A DNA stretch of 64,000 bases from CAIWHR01 sp963741355 (GTDB lineage Bacteria > Pseudomonadota > Gammaproteobacteria > Burkholderiales > Casimicrobiaceae), in the NCBI GenBank assembly GCA_963741355.1, contig CAVUIG010000013.1, positions 62,001 to 126,000 on the forward strand. The letters are read 5' to 3'. The notes under the pieces are model-generated. The model was not told the DNA's origin, ran no database searches, and worked only from the letters and a program-made list of their open reading frames with translations. This document shows, piece by piece, positions 8,907 to 17,691 of the stretch. Positions within the stretch are counted from its first letter, which is position 1, and every line of letters begins with the position of its first letter. The position numbers and the translations under genes are program-made.

Positions 8907-10022
8907 TCAGCGCTGACCGGTGCGAAGCTCGCCGAAGATGCCCGCGTTTTCCTTGGTCAGCGCGCGCCAGTACTGCGGCACGCCGCGCACCGTTGCGTCG
9001 AGCTCCGCCGCCGCACGCCACGGCCAGCGCGGGTCGCGCAGGAACGCCCGCGCCAGCGCGACCATGTCGGCGTCGCCGTTCGCGACGATCGCGTTGGCGT
9101 GCTTCGGGTCGGTGATGAGGCCGACCGCCATCGTCGTGATCCCGGTCGCGCGCCGGATCGCCCGCGCGAAGGGCACGTGCACGCCGGGTCCGGTCGCCGT
9201 GATCTTCTGCAACGGCGAGATGCCCGCGCTCGACACGTCGATCCAGTCGCAGCCGCGAGACTTGAGCTCGCGCGCGAATGCGATCGAGTCGTCGATCGTC
9301 CAGCCGCCATCCATCCAGTCGGTCGCGGAGATCCGCGCCCCCAGCGGGCGCGCTTCGGGCCACGCGGCGCGCACCGCGTCGAACACCTCCAGCGGAAACC
9401 GGATGCGCCGCTCGAAACGGCCGCCGTAGCCATCGTCGCGGCGATTCGAAAGCGGCGACAGGAATTCGTGCAGCAGATATCCATGCGCGCAATGCAATTC
9501 GAGCGCGTCGATGCCGGCCGCCTCCGCGCGCTTCGCGGCGGCGACGAAGGCGTCGCGGATGCGCACGAGCCCGGCGGCATCGAGTGCCGCCGGCGGCGCC
9601 TCGCCCTGCGCGTGCGGAATCGCCGACGGCGCGACCGGCGTCCAGCCGTCGTCGGAGAGCGGAATCAGCGTGCCGCCTTCCCATGGCCGCTGCGACGAGC
9701 CCTTGCGGCCCGCGTGCGCGAGCTGCAGCGCCACGGGCGTCGGCGGCGCCTGCCGGCGCGCCCGCGTAAGGCGGTCGCCGAGCGCCTGCAGATTCGCGTC
9801 GTCGTAGAGCCCGAGGCAGCCCGGCGAGATGCGGCCCTCCGGCGTCACCGCCGTCGCCTCGATCGTCATCATCCCCGCGCCGGAGAGCAGCAGCTGACCC
9901 CAGTGGATGAGGTGCCAGTCGGTCGCGCAGCCTTCGCTCGCCGAGTATTGGCACATCGGCGAGACGACGATGCGGTTCGGCAGCACGAGGCCGCGCAGCG
10001 TGATGGGGTCGAAGAGGTGCAT
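8907..10022 (-). CDS. NADH:flavin oxidoreductase, old yellow enzyme (YqjM-like)
   Basis: A 371-residue TIM-barrel flavoprotein beginning MHLFDPITLRGLVLPNRIVV. Cys24 and Tyr26 (SPMCQYSA) are the signature of the thermophilic-like or YqjM class of old yellow enzymes, in which the Cys tunes the FMN potential. His177 and His180 (ELHCAHGYLLHEFLSP) bind the substrate carbonyl. The FMN-phosphate loop is near the C-terminus (ADMVALARAFLRDPRWP). It should reduce the C=C bond of activated enones with NAD(P)H. ATG 10022 lies 35 bp after the upstream ORF, so metK, the unknown gene and this gene probably form one transcript. The physiological substrate cannot be read from sequence. Confidence 0.9.
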   Translation of the reverse strand: MHLFDPITLRGLVLPNRIVVSPMCQYSASEGCATDWHLIHWGQLLLSGAGMMTIEATAVTPEGRISPGCLGLYDDANLQALGDRLTRARRQAPPTPVALQLAHAGRKGSSQRPWEGGTLIPLSDDGWTPVAPSAIPHAQGEAPPAALDAAGLVRIRDAFVAAAKRAEAAGIDALELHCAHGYLLHEFLSPLSNRRDDGYGGRFERRIRFPLEVFDAVRAAWPEARPLGARISATDWMDGGWTIDDSIAFARELKSRGCDWIDVSSAGISPLQKITATGPGVHVPFARAIRRATGITTMAVGLITDPKHANAIVANGDADMVALARAFLRDPRWPWRAAAELDATVRGVPQYWRALTKENAGIFGELRTGQR

Positions 10023-10057
10023 GGCGTGCTTTCGATCGGTGGCGGTGCGAGCAGCGC

Positions 10058-10537
10058 TCAGCGCTCGAGCAGGCGATCGCGAAAGCGCAGGAACGCGGGG
10101 TCGCGATCCGTATACCGCGAGACGATCGCCGCATCGACGCGGGCGCGCTCGGCGGCGATGAAGGCGTCGAGCGCGTCGCGCTGGTAGCGCTCCAGGTTGC
10201 GGTCCGCGGCGAGCAGGATGCGCGCGGCGAGCGCCGCGTCGACGTCGTCGATCCCGGCGAGAAAAACACGCGCGTCGGCCGGCAGATGGACGAACAGCTC
10301 GGCCAGCGCGTTGTCCGCCGACGGCGATCCGATGACGACGACTTCGGGCCAGCGCGGCGGCTCGGCCACCGCGGGCGGCCACGCCGCGCCGAGGTAATGG
10401 TCGGGCGTGCGCACGCGCACACCTTTGTCGTCGCGCTCCTGCGCCGGGATCACGCGGACGACGAGCCCCGTCCAGCAATCCTGCTGCCATCGCGGCGCGA
10501 GACGCCGCGCGAATCCGGCAACCTCGGTGCGGGGCAT
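10058..10537 (-). CDS. hypothetical protein between metK and the OYE gene
   Basis: A 159-residue protein starting at ATG 10537 (MPRTEVAGFARRLAPRWQQD), 18 bp after the metK stop and 35 bp before the flavoenzyme start, so co-transcribed with both. I do not recognise the family. It has an N-terminal part rich in Trp and Arg, a segment PEVVVIGSPSADNALAELFV that could form a beta-alpha unit, and a helical, charged C-terminus (IAAERARVDAAIVSRYTDRD). There is no signal peptide, membrane segment or metal motif. The same frame stays open far upstream, but only as a metK shadow. Confidence 0.6.
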   Translation of the reverse strand: MPRTEVAGFARRLAPRWQQDCWTGLVVRVIPAQERDDKGVRVRTPDHYLGAAWPPAVAEPPRWPEVVVIGSPSADNALAELFVHLPADARVFLAGIDDVDAALAARILLAADRNLERYQRDALDAFIAAERARVDAAIVSRYTDRDPAFLRFRDRLLER

Positions 10538-10554
10538 CGCCGCGACGCGTGGGG

Positions 10555-11722
10555 TCAGAGGCCGGCGGCGGCGCGCAGCGCGTCGACCCGGTCGATCGCT
10601 TCCCAGGTGAATTCGGGCTCGTCGCGGCCGAAATGCCCGTAGGCGGCGGTCTTGCAGTAGATCGGCCGCAGCAGGTTCAGCATCTGGATGATGCCCTTGG
10701 GGCGCAGGTCGAAGTGGGCCTTCACGAGCGCCGCGATCTTCTCGTCCGCGATCTTGCCGGTGCCTTCGGTGTAGACGGTCACGTTGATCGGGTGCGCGAC
10801 GCCGATCGCATAGGAGAGCTGCACCTGGCATTGCGTCGCGATCCCGGCCGCGACGATGTTCTTCGCGACGTAGCGCGCCGCGTAGGCGGCCGAGCGGTCG
10901 ACCTTCGACGGGTCCTTGCCCGAGAACGCGCCGCCGCCGTGCGGCGCGGCCCCGCCGTAGGTGTCGACGATGATCTTGCGGCCGGTGAGGCCGGCATCGC
11001 CGTGCGGGCCGCCGATCTCGAAGCGTCCGGTCGGATTGACGAGGTACTTGATTCCGGAAAGCATATCGGCGGGCAGCACCGGCTTCACGATCAACTCGAT
11101 CACCGCCTCGGTGAGCTCCTTCTGCTTCTCGTTCATGCTCGGGTGATGCTGCGTCGAGAGCACGACCGTGTCGATCGCGACCGGCTTGCCGTCGACGTAG
11201 CGGACGGTGACCTGCGACTTCGCGTCCGGGCGCAGCCACGGCAGCCGCCCGTCCTTGCGCACTTCGCTCTGCCGCTGCACCAGCCGGTGCGCGTAATAGA
11301 TCGGGAACGGCATCAGCGACGCCGTTTCGTCGCACGCGTAGCCGAACATCAGGCCCTGGTCGCCGGCACCCTGGTTGAGATACTCGTCCGACGCGTGATC
11401 GACGCCGCGCGCGATGTCGGGCGACTGGCGGCCATAGCAGACCATCACCGCGCAGCCGTCGGCATCGAAGCGAGAGCTCCGGGTCGTTGTAGCCGATCCG
11501 GCGGATCGTCTCGCGGGCGATGCGGGCGAAGTCGTGCTTGACGGCGGTCGTGATCTCGCCGCTCATCACGACGAGGCCGGTCGAGACGAGCGTCTCGGCG
11601 GCCACGCGGCCGGTCGGATCTTGCTCTAGAATCGCGTCGAGCACCGCGTCGGAGATCTGATCCGCGACCTTGTCCGGATGGCCCTCCGACACCGATTCCG
11701 ACGTGAACAGAAAATCACTCAT
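10555..11722 (-). CDS. metK: S-adenosylmethionine synthetase, one frameshift
   Basis: Makes S-adenosylmethionine from methionine and ATP. The N-terminus (MSDFLFTSESVSEGHPDKVA, ATG 11722) carries the ATP-site motif GHPDK. The C-terminal two thirds, in another frame, has QGAGDQGLMFGYACDET, VRPGG-equivalent NPTGRFEIGGPHGDAGLTGR and YGGAAPHGGGAFSGKDPSKVDRSAAY, all diagnostic for MetK. The frames change near 11470: the codons for ELSFDADGC are interrupted by one extra base (TCGCTTC where TCGTTC is expected). MetK is essential, so I take this as a sequence error. Full length would be about 389 residues, normal for the family. It heads the minus-strand run. Confidence 0.92.
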
Positions 11723-11902
11723 TGCCGCTCCCTGTCGCCACGACGGCGCGCCTGCGTCCGCAGGTGGCCGTGACGATGCGCGCTTCGTGCGCAAAAGCTG
11801 TAATTTTAACAGAAGCGACGCCGCGCCCCGCGCTGCGGGAGACCCTTCCGCCGCCGGGGCCGCGGCGGCGGCGCAGGCGGCCATGTCCGGGGCGCGCGCC
11901 GC

Positions 11903-12898
11903 ATGACGTCGGCAATCGTTGCGCCCACGCGCGAGGCGATCGAGCGCGCGTCGACGCTGCTTCGCGCCGGTGAACTGGTCGCATTTCCGACCGAAACGGT
12001 CTATGGGCTCGGCGCCGATGCCGCCAACGCGCAGGCGGTGCGCAAGATCTTCGCGGCGAAGGGCCGGCCCGCCGACCATCCGGTGATCGTGCATCTGCCC
12101 GACGCCTCGCACCTCGAGCGCTGGGCCTCCGCATTCCCCGATGCCGCGCGCCGGCTCGCCGACGCGTTCTGGCCGGGCCCGCTGACGCTCATCCTGCCGC
12201 GCGCGGCGGGCGTGCACGATGCCGTGACCGGCGGACAGGACAGCGTGGGCGTGCGCGTTCCGTCGCATCCGGTTGCGCGCGAGCTCCTCGCCGCGTTCGG
12301 CGGCGGCATCGCCGCACCATCGGCCAATCGCTTCGGACGAATCTCGCCGACGCAGGCCGCGCACGTGGCCGGCGATCTCGGCGCGGCCGTTTCGCTGATC
12401 CTCGACGGTGGCGCGTCCGACGTCGGCATCGAATCGACGATCGTGGCGCTGACCGGGTCGACGCCGACGCTGCTGCGCCCCGGCGCGATCGGCGAGCGCG
12501 AGCTCGCCCGCGTCCTGGGGATGTCCCCGCGCGCGCCCGACCGATCGGCGCCGCGCGCGCCGGGCACGCTGCCCGCGCATTACGCGCCGAAGACGGCGGC
12601 GATGCTGGCCGCCGCCGGCGCGCTGCACGCCGAGATCGATCAGCTCATCGATCGCGACGAGGACGTCGCGGTGCTCGCGCGCACGGCACGGCGTCCGGAG
12701 GATTTCGCCGGCGCGTGGATCGCGGCGCCCGCGGGCGCCGCTGCCTATGCGCACGATCTCTACGCGAATCTGCGCACGCTCGACGCCGCCAATGCCGACG
12801 TGATCCTGATCGAGGCGCCGCCGGAGGACGAGGCGTGGCTCGCCGTGCGCGACCGGCTCGTCCGCGCGACGCGCGGCGAGGACGATGATCGTGATTGA
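11903..12898 (+). CDS. sua5: threonylcarbamoyl-AMP synthase (Sua5/YrdC/YwlC)
   Basis: Forms threonylcarbamoyl-AMP from threonine, bicarbonate and ATP, the first step of t6A37 modification of ANN-decoding tRNAs. The 331-residue protein is the long Sua5 form. The YrdC domain (about 1-205) has AFPTETVYGLGADA, the basic motif KIFAAKGRPADHPVIVH, the FWPGPLTLIL segment and the AAPSANRFGRISPT region. A linker PGTLPAHYAPKT then leads into the C-terminal Sua5 domain (about 230-331). Start ATG 11903. It is divergent from metK and overlaps an upstream extension of the glycerate kinase frame. Confidence 0.92.
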   Translation: MTSAIVAPTREAIERASTLLRAGELVAFPTETVYGLGADAANAQAVRKIFAAKGRPADHPVIVHLPDASHLERWASAFPDAARRLADAFWPGPLTLILPRAAGVHDAVTGGQDSVGVRVPSHPVARELLAAFGGGIAAPSANRFGRISPTQAAHVAGDLGAAVSLILDGGASDVGIESTIVALTGSTPTLLRPGAIGERELARVLGMSPRAPDRSAPRAPGTLPAHYAPKTAAMLAAAGALHAEIDQLIDRDEDVAVLARTARRPEDFAGAWIAAPAGAAAYAHDLYANLRTLDAANADVILIEAPPEDEAWLAVRDRLVRATRGEDDDRD

Positions 12899-12923
12899 CT
12901 TCTTATCCGGCCGGCCGAACGCC

Positions 12924-14102
12924 ATGCCCTCACCGGTAATCGTCGTCGCGCCCGACAAGTTCAAGGGCTCGCTCACCGCGCCCGCGGTCGCCGCGGCGAT
13001 CGAGCGGGGGCTTCGCCGCGTCTGGCCCGACGCGGAAATTCGCGTGTGCCCGATGGCGGACGGCGGCGACGGCACGCTCGACGCAATCCTTGCGCGCGGC
13101 GGAACGCGCGGCAAGTGTCGAAGTCTCCGGCGCGGGCGGCGCCCCCGCGAATCGGCCTACGGGATCGTCGAGACGCCGGAAGGACGCACCGCGATCATCG
13201 AGATCGCGCAGATCGTCGCGCTGGTCGATGCCGAAGGCACGTCAACCGCCGTCCTGGAACGCACGACGCGTGGCGTCGGTGAGATGGTTCGTGCGCTGCT
13301 CGATCAGGGAATCCGGCGATTTCTGATCGGCCTGGGCGGCAGCAGCACCAACGACGGCGGCGCCGGCATGCTCGCGGCGCTGGGCGTGCGCCTCCTCGAT
13401 GCGGACGGCGCCGACATCGCGCCCACGCCCGCGGGCATGGCCACGCTTGCGCGGATCGATGCGGCGGGCATCGATCCGCGGCTCGCGCAGTCGGACATCA
13501 CGATCATGTCCGACGTCGACAACCCGCTGTGCGGGAAACGCGGCGCCACCGCGATCTTCGGCCCGCAAAAAGGCGTGCGCGAAGCCGACATCGCGCGGAT
13601 CGATGCGACGCTCGCGCGTTACGCCGCGATGATCGAGCGCGCGCTCGGGCGCGACGCGTCCGCGAAGCCCGGCGCGGGCGCGGCGGGCGGACTCGGATTC
13701 GCGCTGCAGCTCGCAGGCGGAAGATTGCGCTCGGGCGCCGAAGTGGTCGCGGAAATCGTCGGCCTCGACCGCGCGCTCGCGGGCGCCGATTGGGCGATCA
13801 CCGGCGAAGGCCGCACCGACGCGCAGACGCTGCTGCGCAAGGCGCCGTTCGTCGTCGCCGAAAAAGCAAAGGCGGCCGCCGTGCCGGTCACGCTGCTGTC
13901 GGGCGCGATCGATTCCGCCGCGCTTCGCGATCTCGGCCGCCACTTCTCGGGGTGCTTCGCGCTTCCGGCGGGACCGGCGACGCGGGACGACTGCATGGCC
14001 GACGCGGCGGCGCTGCTCGCGGATCGCGCCGAAGCGCTGGCTCGCTTGTGGACCGCGGCGGCTGCGCGCGGAAAGGCCGGGCGGCAAACGCCGCCCGCCT
14101 GA
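12924..14102 (+). CDS. glycerate kinase (GlxK/GarK family)
   Basis: Phosphorylates D-glycerate, feeding glyoxylate-derived carbon to glycolysis. Family features: VVAPDKFKGSLTAPAVA at the N-terminus, CPMADGGDGTLDAIL, the loop IGLGGSSTNDGGAGMLAALG, and GAAGGLGFALQLAGG followed by TGEGRTDAQTLLRKAP. Length is about 392 residues from ATG 12924 (MPSPVIVVAPDK), chosen over 12885 because the earlier start overlaps sua5. Residues around 65-75 (TRGKCRSLRRGRRPRE) do not fit the family, whereas the +1 frame there reads ERAASVEVSGAGGAP. This indicates two compensating indels between about 13103 and 13150. A link to C2 metabolism with the oxalate genes is possible. Confidence 0.9.
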   Translation: MPSPVIVVAPDKFKGSLTAPAVAAAIERGLRRVWPDAEIRVCPMADGGDGTLDAILARGGTRGKCRSLRRGRRPRESAYGIVETPEGRTAIIEIAQIVALVDAEGTSTAVLERTTRGVGEMVRALLDQGIRRFLIGLGGSSTNDGGAGMLAALGVRLLDADGADIAPTPAGMATLARIDAAGIDPRLAQSDITIMSDVDNPLCGKRGATAIFGPQKGVREADIARIDATLARYAAMIERALGRDASAKPGAGAAGGLGFALQLAGGRLRSGAEVVAEIVGLDRALAGADWAITGEGRTDAQTLLRKAPFVVAEKAKAAAVPVTLLSGAIDSAALRDLGRHFSGCFALPAGPATRDDCMADAAALLADRAEALARLWTAAAARGKAGRQTPPA

Positions 14103-14691
14103 TCAACGGGCTGCGAGTGCGAGCAGCCGCCCGCGCGCGAGATCGGGAAGCACCGCGTCGAAGCCGCCCCACGCGGCGAAATGCCGGACGGGCGCGCCGA
14201 GCAGCGGATCGCTCTCGATCAAATCGGCGAGCCGCGACGCGTCAAGGCCGGTCACGCGCGCGATCGCCGCGGGCTCCATCGCGATCACGCGCGCCGACGC
14301 GAGCGCGTAGACCTTCGTGCCCTGCAACGCACTCGCGAAGAAGGCGGCGCCCCGTCCCGCGCCGGTGAGAAGGCCGATCACGCGAATGCCCTGCAAGCGC
14401 AGCAGCGCCAGGACCGCGGCGTGATGCGCGAGGAACTGCGCGACGCACAGCGCCTCCGCGCTGCGCGTCGCCTCATGACCGGACGAGTCGCCGATCACGA
14501 AGAGCGTCGACCGCTCGCGATCGGAGCTGTCGGCAAGATGCGCGAGCAACGCCGCGTCGAGCGTGTGCGTCTCCATCGGCCCGACGTGTCCCAGGCCGGC
14601 CGCACGGGTGAACCAGACCGGGTGCCCCGGCATTCGCCATAGCCAGCCGGCGGCCGTCGACGGGCACGAGATCGGCGTAGAACGGCGTCAT
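14103..14691 (-). CDS. mdcE: malonate decarboxylase gamma subunit (MdcE-like), one frameshift
   Basis: The gamma half of the carboxyltransferase-type decarboxylase that splits malonyl-[acyl carrier] into acetyl-carrier and CO2. The start, ATG 14691 (MTPFYADLVPVDGRRLAM), overlaps the mdcD stop as ATGA. After a one-base jump near 14636 the frame continues PVWFTRAAGLGHVGPMETHT and then the crotonase-like core RVIGLLTGAGRGAAFFASAL with the oxyanion-hole glycines, followed by VYALASARVIAMEPAAIARVTG. At about 195 residues it is shorter than typical MdcE (about 230-270). Only mdcD and mdcE are visible; mdcA, the carrier protein mdcC and mdcB/G/H are not in the window. Confidence 0.72.
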
Positions 14692-15536
14692 GCCGCGCGG
14701 GATCGGCATGGCCGGCGCGGGCGCGATGACGGTGCCCAATCGGTGCGCACGACCGCGCGTTGCGGCGTGGCCGCGAGGCGCGCCGCCAGATTCTGCTGCG
14801 CCGCGCGGACGCGCAGAACGAATGGGGCGTGGCTCGACCCGCCGAGCGCGATCCAGCGGCGGGCGGCGGCGGCATCGTCGTCGATGAGCTCGACCTGACC
14901 CGCATCGGCACGCGCCCTCGCGCCGAAAATCGCGTCCACGGCGGCGCGATCGCCGGCGTCGAGCTCGCCCTTTCCGTGCGCGAGCTCGACAAGACCGGGT
15001 CCGGAAACGCCAAGCCGCGCTTGCGGAATCAGCGCGATGCGCTCGGCGGCGCAGGCCAGCACCGCGCCGCCGCCGAAGACATCGCCGACGCCGATCGAGA
15101 GCACGCGCACGCCCATCGCGCGAAGGTCGAGCAGCGCGCGCAGCGCGCGGGCGAGGGCGAGCTCCGCCGGATTCGCCTCGTGGAGGCGCACGCCTCCGGT
15201 CGCGCACAGCAGCACGACCACCGCGGGCCGCTCGACGAGAGCGATCTCGAACAGCCGGCGCAGCACGTCCGCATGATTGGCGCCGGCGCTGCCGCCGAGG
15301 AAGCGCTCGTCCTGCGCGGCGATGAGCGCGGATGCACCCGCGATCGTCGCGCGCGCGACGACGATCCCGTCGTCGTCCTGGGCCGCGATGCCCCATCGCG
15401 CGAGATGCGGCGAAGGCCGCGGCGCGGAAAGCGTCGCGTCGACCGCGGCGACGCTGCCCGGATCGGCGATCGCCGCGATGCGCAGCGCGGGCGTGAGGGG
15501 CGCCAGGGCCGTCGATCGCGTGGCGGTGCTGCACAT
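14688..15536 (-). CDS. mdcD: malonate decarboxylase beta subunit (MdcD-like)
   Basis: An intact 282-residue protein, the usual MdcD length, starting at ATG 15536. It has the carboxyltransferase fold: WGIAAQDDDGIVVARATIAG, VVLLCATGGVRLHEANPAEL (the loop that binds malonyl-carrier), VLSIGVGDVFGGGAVLACAA, and ARLGVSGPGLVELAHGKGEL. In biotin-independent malonate decarboxylase, MdcD with MdcE removes CO2 from malonyl-S-ACP. mdcD and mdcE overlap by four bases and are co-translated. The rest of the mdc operon is missing here, so it may be elsewhere, or the pair may work with the MatB-like enzyme at 30.4 kb. It is divergent from tctC. Confidence 0.82.
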   Translation of the reverse strand: MCSTATRSTALAPLTPALRIAAIADPGSVAAVDATLSAPRPSPHLARWGIAAQDDDGIVVARATIAGASALIAAQDERFLGGSAGANHADVLRRLFEIALVERPAVVVLLCATGGVRLHEANPAELALARALRALLDLRAMGVRVLSIGVGDVFGGGAVLACAAERIALIPQARLGVSGPGLVELAHGKGELDAGDRAAVDAIFGARARADAGQVELIDDDAAAARRWIALGGSSHAPFVLRVRAAQQNLAARLAATPQRAVVRTDWAPSSRPRRPCRSRAA

Positions 15537-15917
15537 GTCAACGATTTCCCGAATGCATGGTGCGCCACGCCGCGTTTCGTCACGGTCCCGTGGCCATTCA
15601 TGATACCCGCTGCGCCACCGCCGATCCCGGCAGCGCGCACGAGTGCGCGGGTTCGACCGAATGCGCGCGCGGCGTTCCCGCGCGTGTTTCCCGGCCAACG
15701 CAGCGCGCCGATTCCAGCGGGCGCGTGGCATCGCGACAGGTCAGCTGCACCCCGACGAAAGACGCGGGGAACCCGGCCGGCAGACCCCGTGCCCCTTGCT
15801 GCAAGGATCCGCAATTGGCTGTAACATGCCGAAGCCTCGCTGGAACGGGGTGCACGCCGCGCGATTGGCACGCGGTGTCGCACGAAATCAACGCTGGTCT
15901 CGGCTTGGAGGAGTGAC
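15537..15917. other. divergent promoter region, mdcD / tctC
   Basis: A 381-bp gap between divergently read mdcD and tctC. I see no gene. A weak sigma70-like pair, TTGCTG (15796-15801) and TGTAAC (15820-15825) with an 18-bp spacer, could drive tctC. A good ribosome-binding site (GGAGGAG) precedes ATG 15918. Confidence 0.35.
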
Positions 15918-17005
15918 ATGGCAAATCCGATCGCCGCTGCGCGCGGCACCCCGTATTCGCTCGTTTCCACCGGCCGCCCCCTGCGAGCGGCGCGTCATGC
16001 GCGGCGCATCGTCCGGCGCGCCTGGCGCTTGCCGCGGTCGCGGCGTTCGCATTGAACGGCGCGGCGCAGGCCGCGGGATGGGAGCCGACCAAGCCGGTCG
16101 AGTTCATCGTTCCCGCCGGCACCGGCGGCGGCGCCGACCAGATGGCGCGGATGGTCCAGGGGATCATCACCAAGAACAACCTGATGAAGCAGCCGATGAT
16201 CGTCGTCAACAAGTCGGGCGGCGCCGGCGCCGAGGGCTTCCTGGCGGTGAAGGACGCAAAGGGCGATCCCAACAAGATCATCATCACGCTGTCGAACCTG
16301 TTCACGACGCCGCTCGCGACCGGTGTGCCTTTCAACTGGAAGGATCTGACGCCCGTCGCGATGCTGGCGCTCGACCAGTTCGTGCTCTGGGTCAACGCGG
16401 AGACGCCGTACAAGACGGCGAAGGACTATCTCGCCGCGGTGAAGGCAGGCGGCCCGAACAAGTTCAAGATGGGCGGGACGGGGTCGAAGCAGGAAGACCA
16501 GATCATCACGGTTGCACTCGAGAAGGCCGGCGGCGTCAAGTTCACCTATGTCCCGTTCAAGGGTGGCGGCGACGTCGCCGTTCAGCTCGTCGGCAAGCAC
16601 ATCGACTCGTCGGTCAACAACCCGATCGAGGCGATCGCGCAGTGGCGCGCGGGCGCGCTGCGGCCGCTCTGCGTGTTCGACGACCAGCGGATGCCGTACA
16701 AGGCGAAGGTCACCGACACGATGTCCTGGAACGACATCCCGAGCTGCAAGGAAGCCGGCGTCGCCGTCGACTACGTGATGCTGCGCGGGATCTTCATGCC
16801 GCCCGGCGTCACGCAGGACCAGGTCGATTTCTACGTCGACCTCTTCAAGAAGGTGCGCGAGACCGCGGACTGGAAGAAATTCATGGAGGACGGTGCATTC
16901 AACACGACCTTTATGACAGGCGCCGATTACGCGAAGTGGGTCGGCGCCGCCGAGAAGACGCACATCGAGCTGATGCGCGAAGCCGGCTTCCTGGCCAAGC
17001 CGTGA
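15918..17005 (+). CDS. tctC: tripartite tricarboxylate transporter receptor (Bug/TctC), frameshift in signal peptide
   Basis: The periplasmic solute receptor of a TctCBA transporter. ATG 15918 follows a strong GGAGGAG site. The signal peptide is split by a one-base jump near 16020 (the second part reads LALAAVAAFALNGAAQA). The mature protein begins AAGWEPTKPVEFIVPAGTGG, with the Bug-family first loop (PAGTGGGADQMARMVQ) that clamps dicarboxylates through two waters. It also has the second domain signature TYVPFKGGGDVAVQLVGKH. Mature length is about 315 residues. Bug receptors bind C4-C6 carboxylates and related acids. The location next to oxalate and malonate genes suggests a small dicarboxylate ligand, but this is inference. 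Confidence 0.9.
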
Positions 17006-17095
17006 CACTGCAGCGATGCAGCTGGCCGCGCCGCGCGGCGACCGCGCCGGCGCGGTCCCGTGCCGTCCGGGCGACGACGAACCGGCGAGCTCCCG

Positions 17096-17644
17096 ATGAG
17101 CGACGACGACCGGTCCGGCGCCGAACGCGGGATCTCGACCCGCACGATGGACATCGCGGTCGCGGTGGTTCTGTTCGGGTTCGGCGCACTGGTCGTGTTC
17201 GACAGCCTGAGGCTGGGCGCGGGCTGGAGCGACGACGGTCCGCAGTCGGGATATTTTCCGTTCTACATCGGGTCTCTGCTCTGCCTGTCGAGCGTCGCGA
17301 CGCTCGCCCGGATCGCGCTCGTGCGGTGGAAGCGGCACGGGCAGTTCGCGGGTGCCATCGCCGAGATGCGCAGCCTGTTCGTCGCGTGGGGGCAGCTGCG
17401 GCAGGTGTTTGCGGTGCTGCTTCCGGCGGCAGTCTACGTGCTGTTCGTGCAGCTGATCGGAATCTACGTCGCATCGACGCTCTACATCGCGGTGTTCATG
17501 GTCTGGCTCGGCAAGTACACATGGCTGCGCAGCTTCACCGTCGGATTCGTTGTCAGCGTGTCGCTGTACCTGATGTTCGAGGTCTGGTTCAAGGTGCCGC
17601 TCTTCAAGGGTGACTGGAACCCGCTGTCGTGGCTCCCGTACTGA
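17096..17644 (+). CDS. tctB: tripartite tricarboxylate transporter small membrane subunit TctB
   Basis: A 182-residue inner-membrane protein with four hydrophobic segments: AVAVVLFGFGALVVFDSL, PFYIGSLLCLSSVATLARIA, FAVLLPAAVYVLFVQLIGIY and FTVGFVVSVSLYLMFEVWF. It contains the TctB hallmark SGYFPFYIG after the first helix. It lies between the receptor and TctA as usual. The start at ATG 17096 (MSDDDRSGAERG) is preferred over 17060, which lacks a Shine-Dalgarno. Together with TctA it forms the secondary transporter energised by the ion gradient. Confidence 0.9.
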   Translation: MSDDDRSGAERGISTRTMDIAVAVVLFGFGALVVFDSLRLGAGWSDDGPQSGYFPFYIGSLLCLSSVATLARIALVRWKRHGQFAGAIAEMRSLFVAWGQLRQVFAVLLPAAVYVLFVQLIGIYVASTLYIAVFMVWLGKYTWLRSFTVGFVVSVSLYLMFEVWFKVPLFKGDWNPLSWLPY

Positions 17645-17691
17645 CCCGACGGCCGCCGTCTCGAATCGTTTCCGCCCCGGGAGAGGAATTC

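Noticed and set aside
14103..15536. MdcD-MdcE fusion
   Set aside because: The beta frame ends normally at 14688 and ATG 14691 overlaps it as ATGA, giving a standard 282-residue MdcD; only MdcE is shifted.
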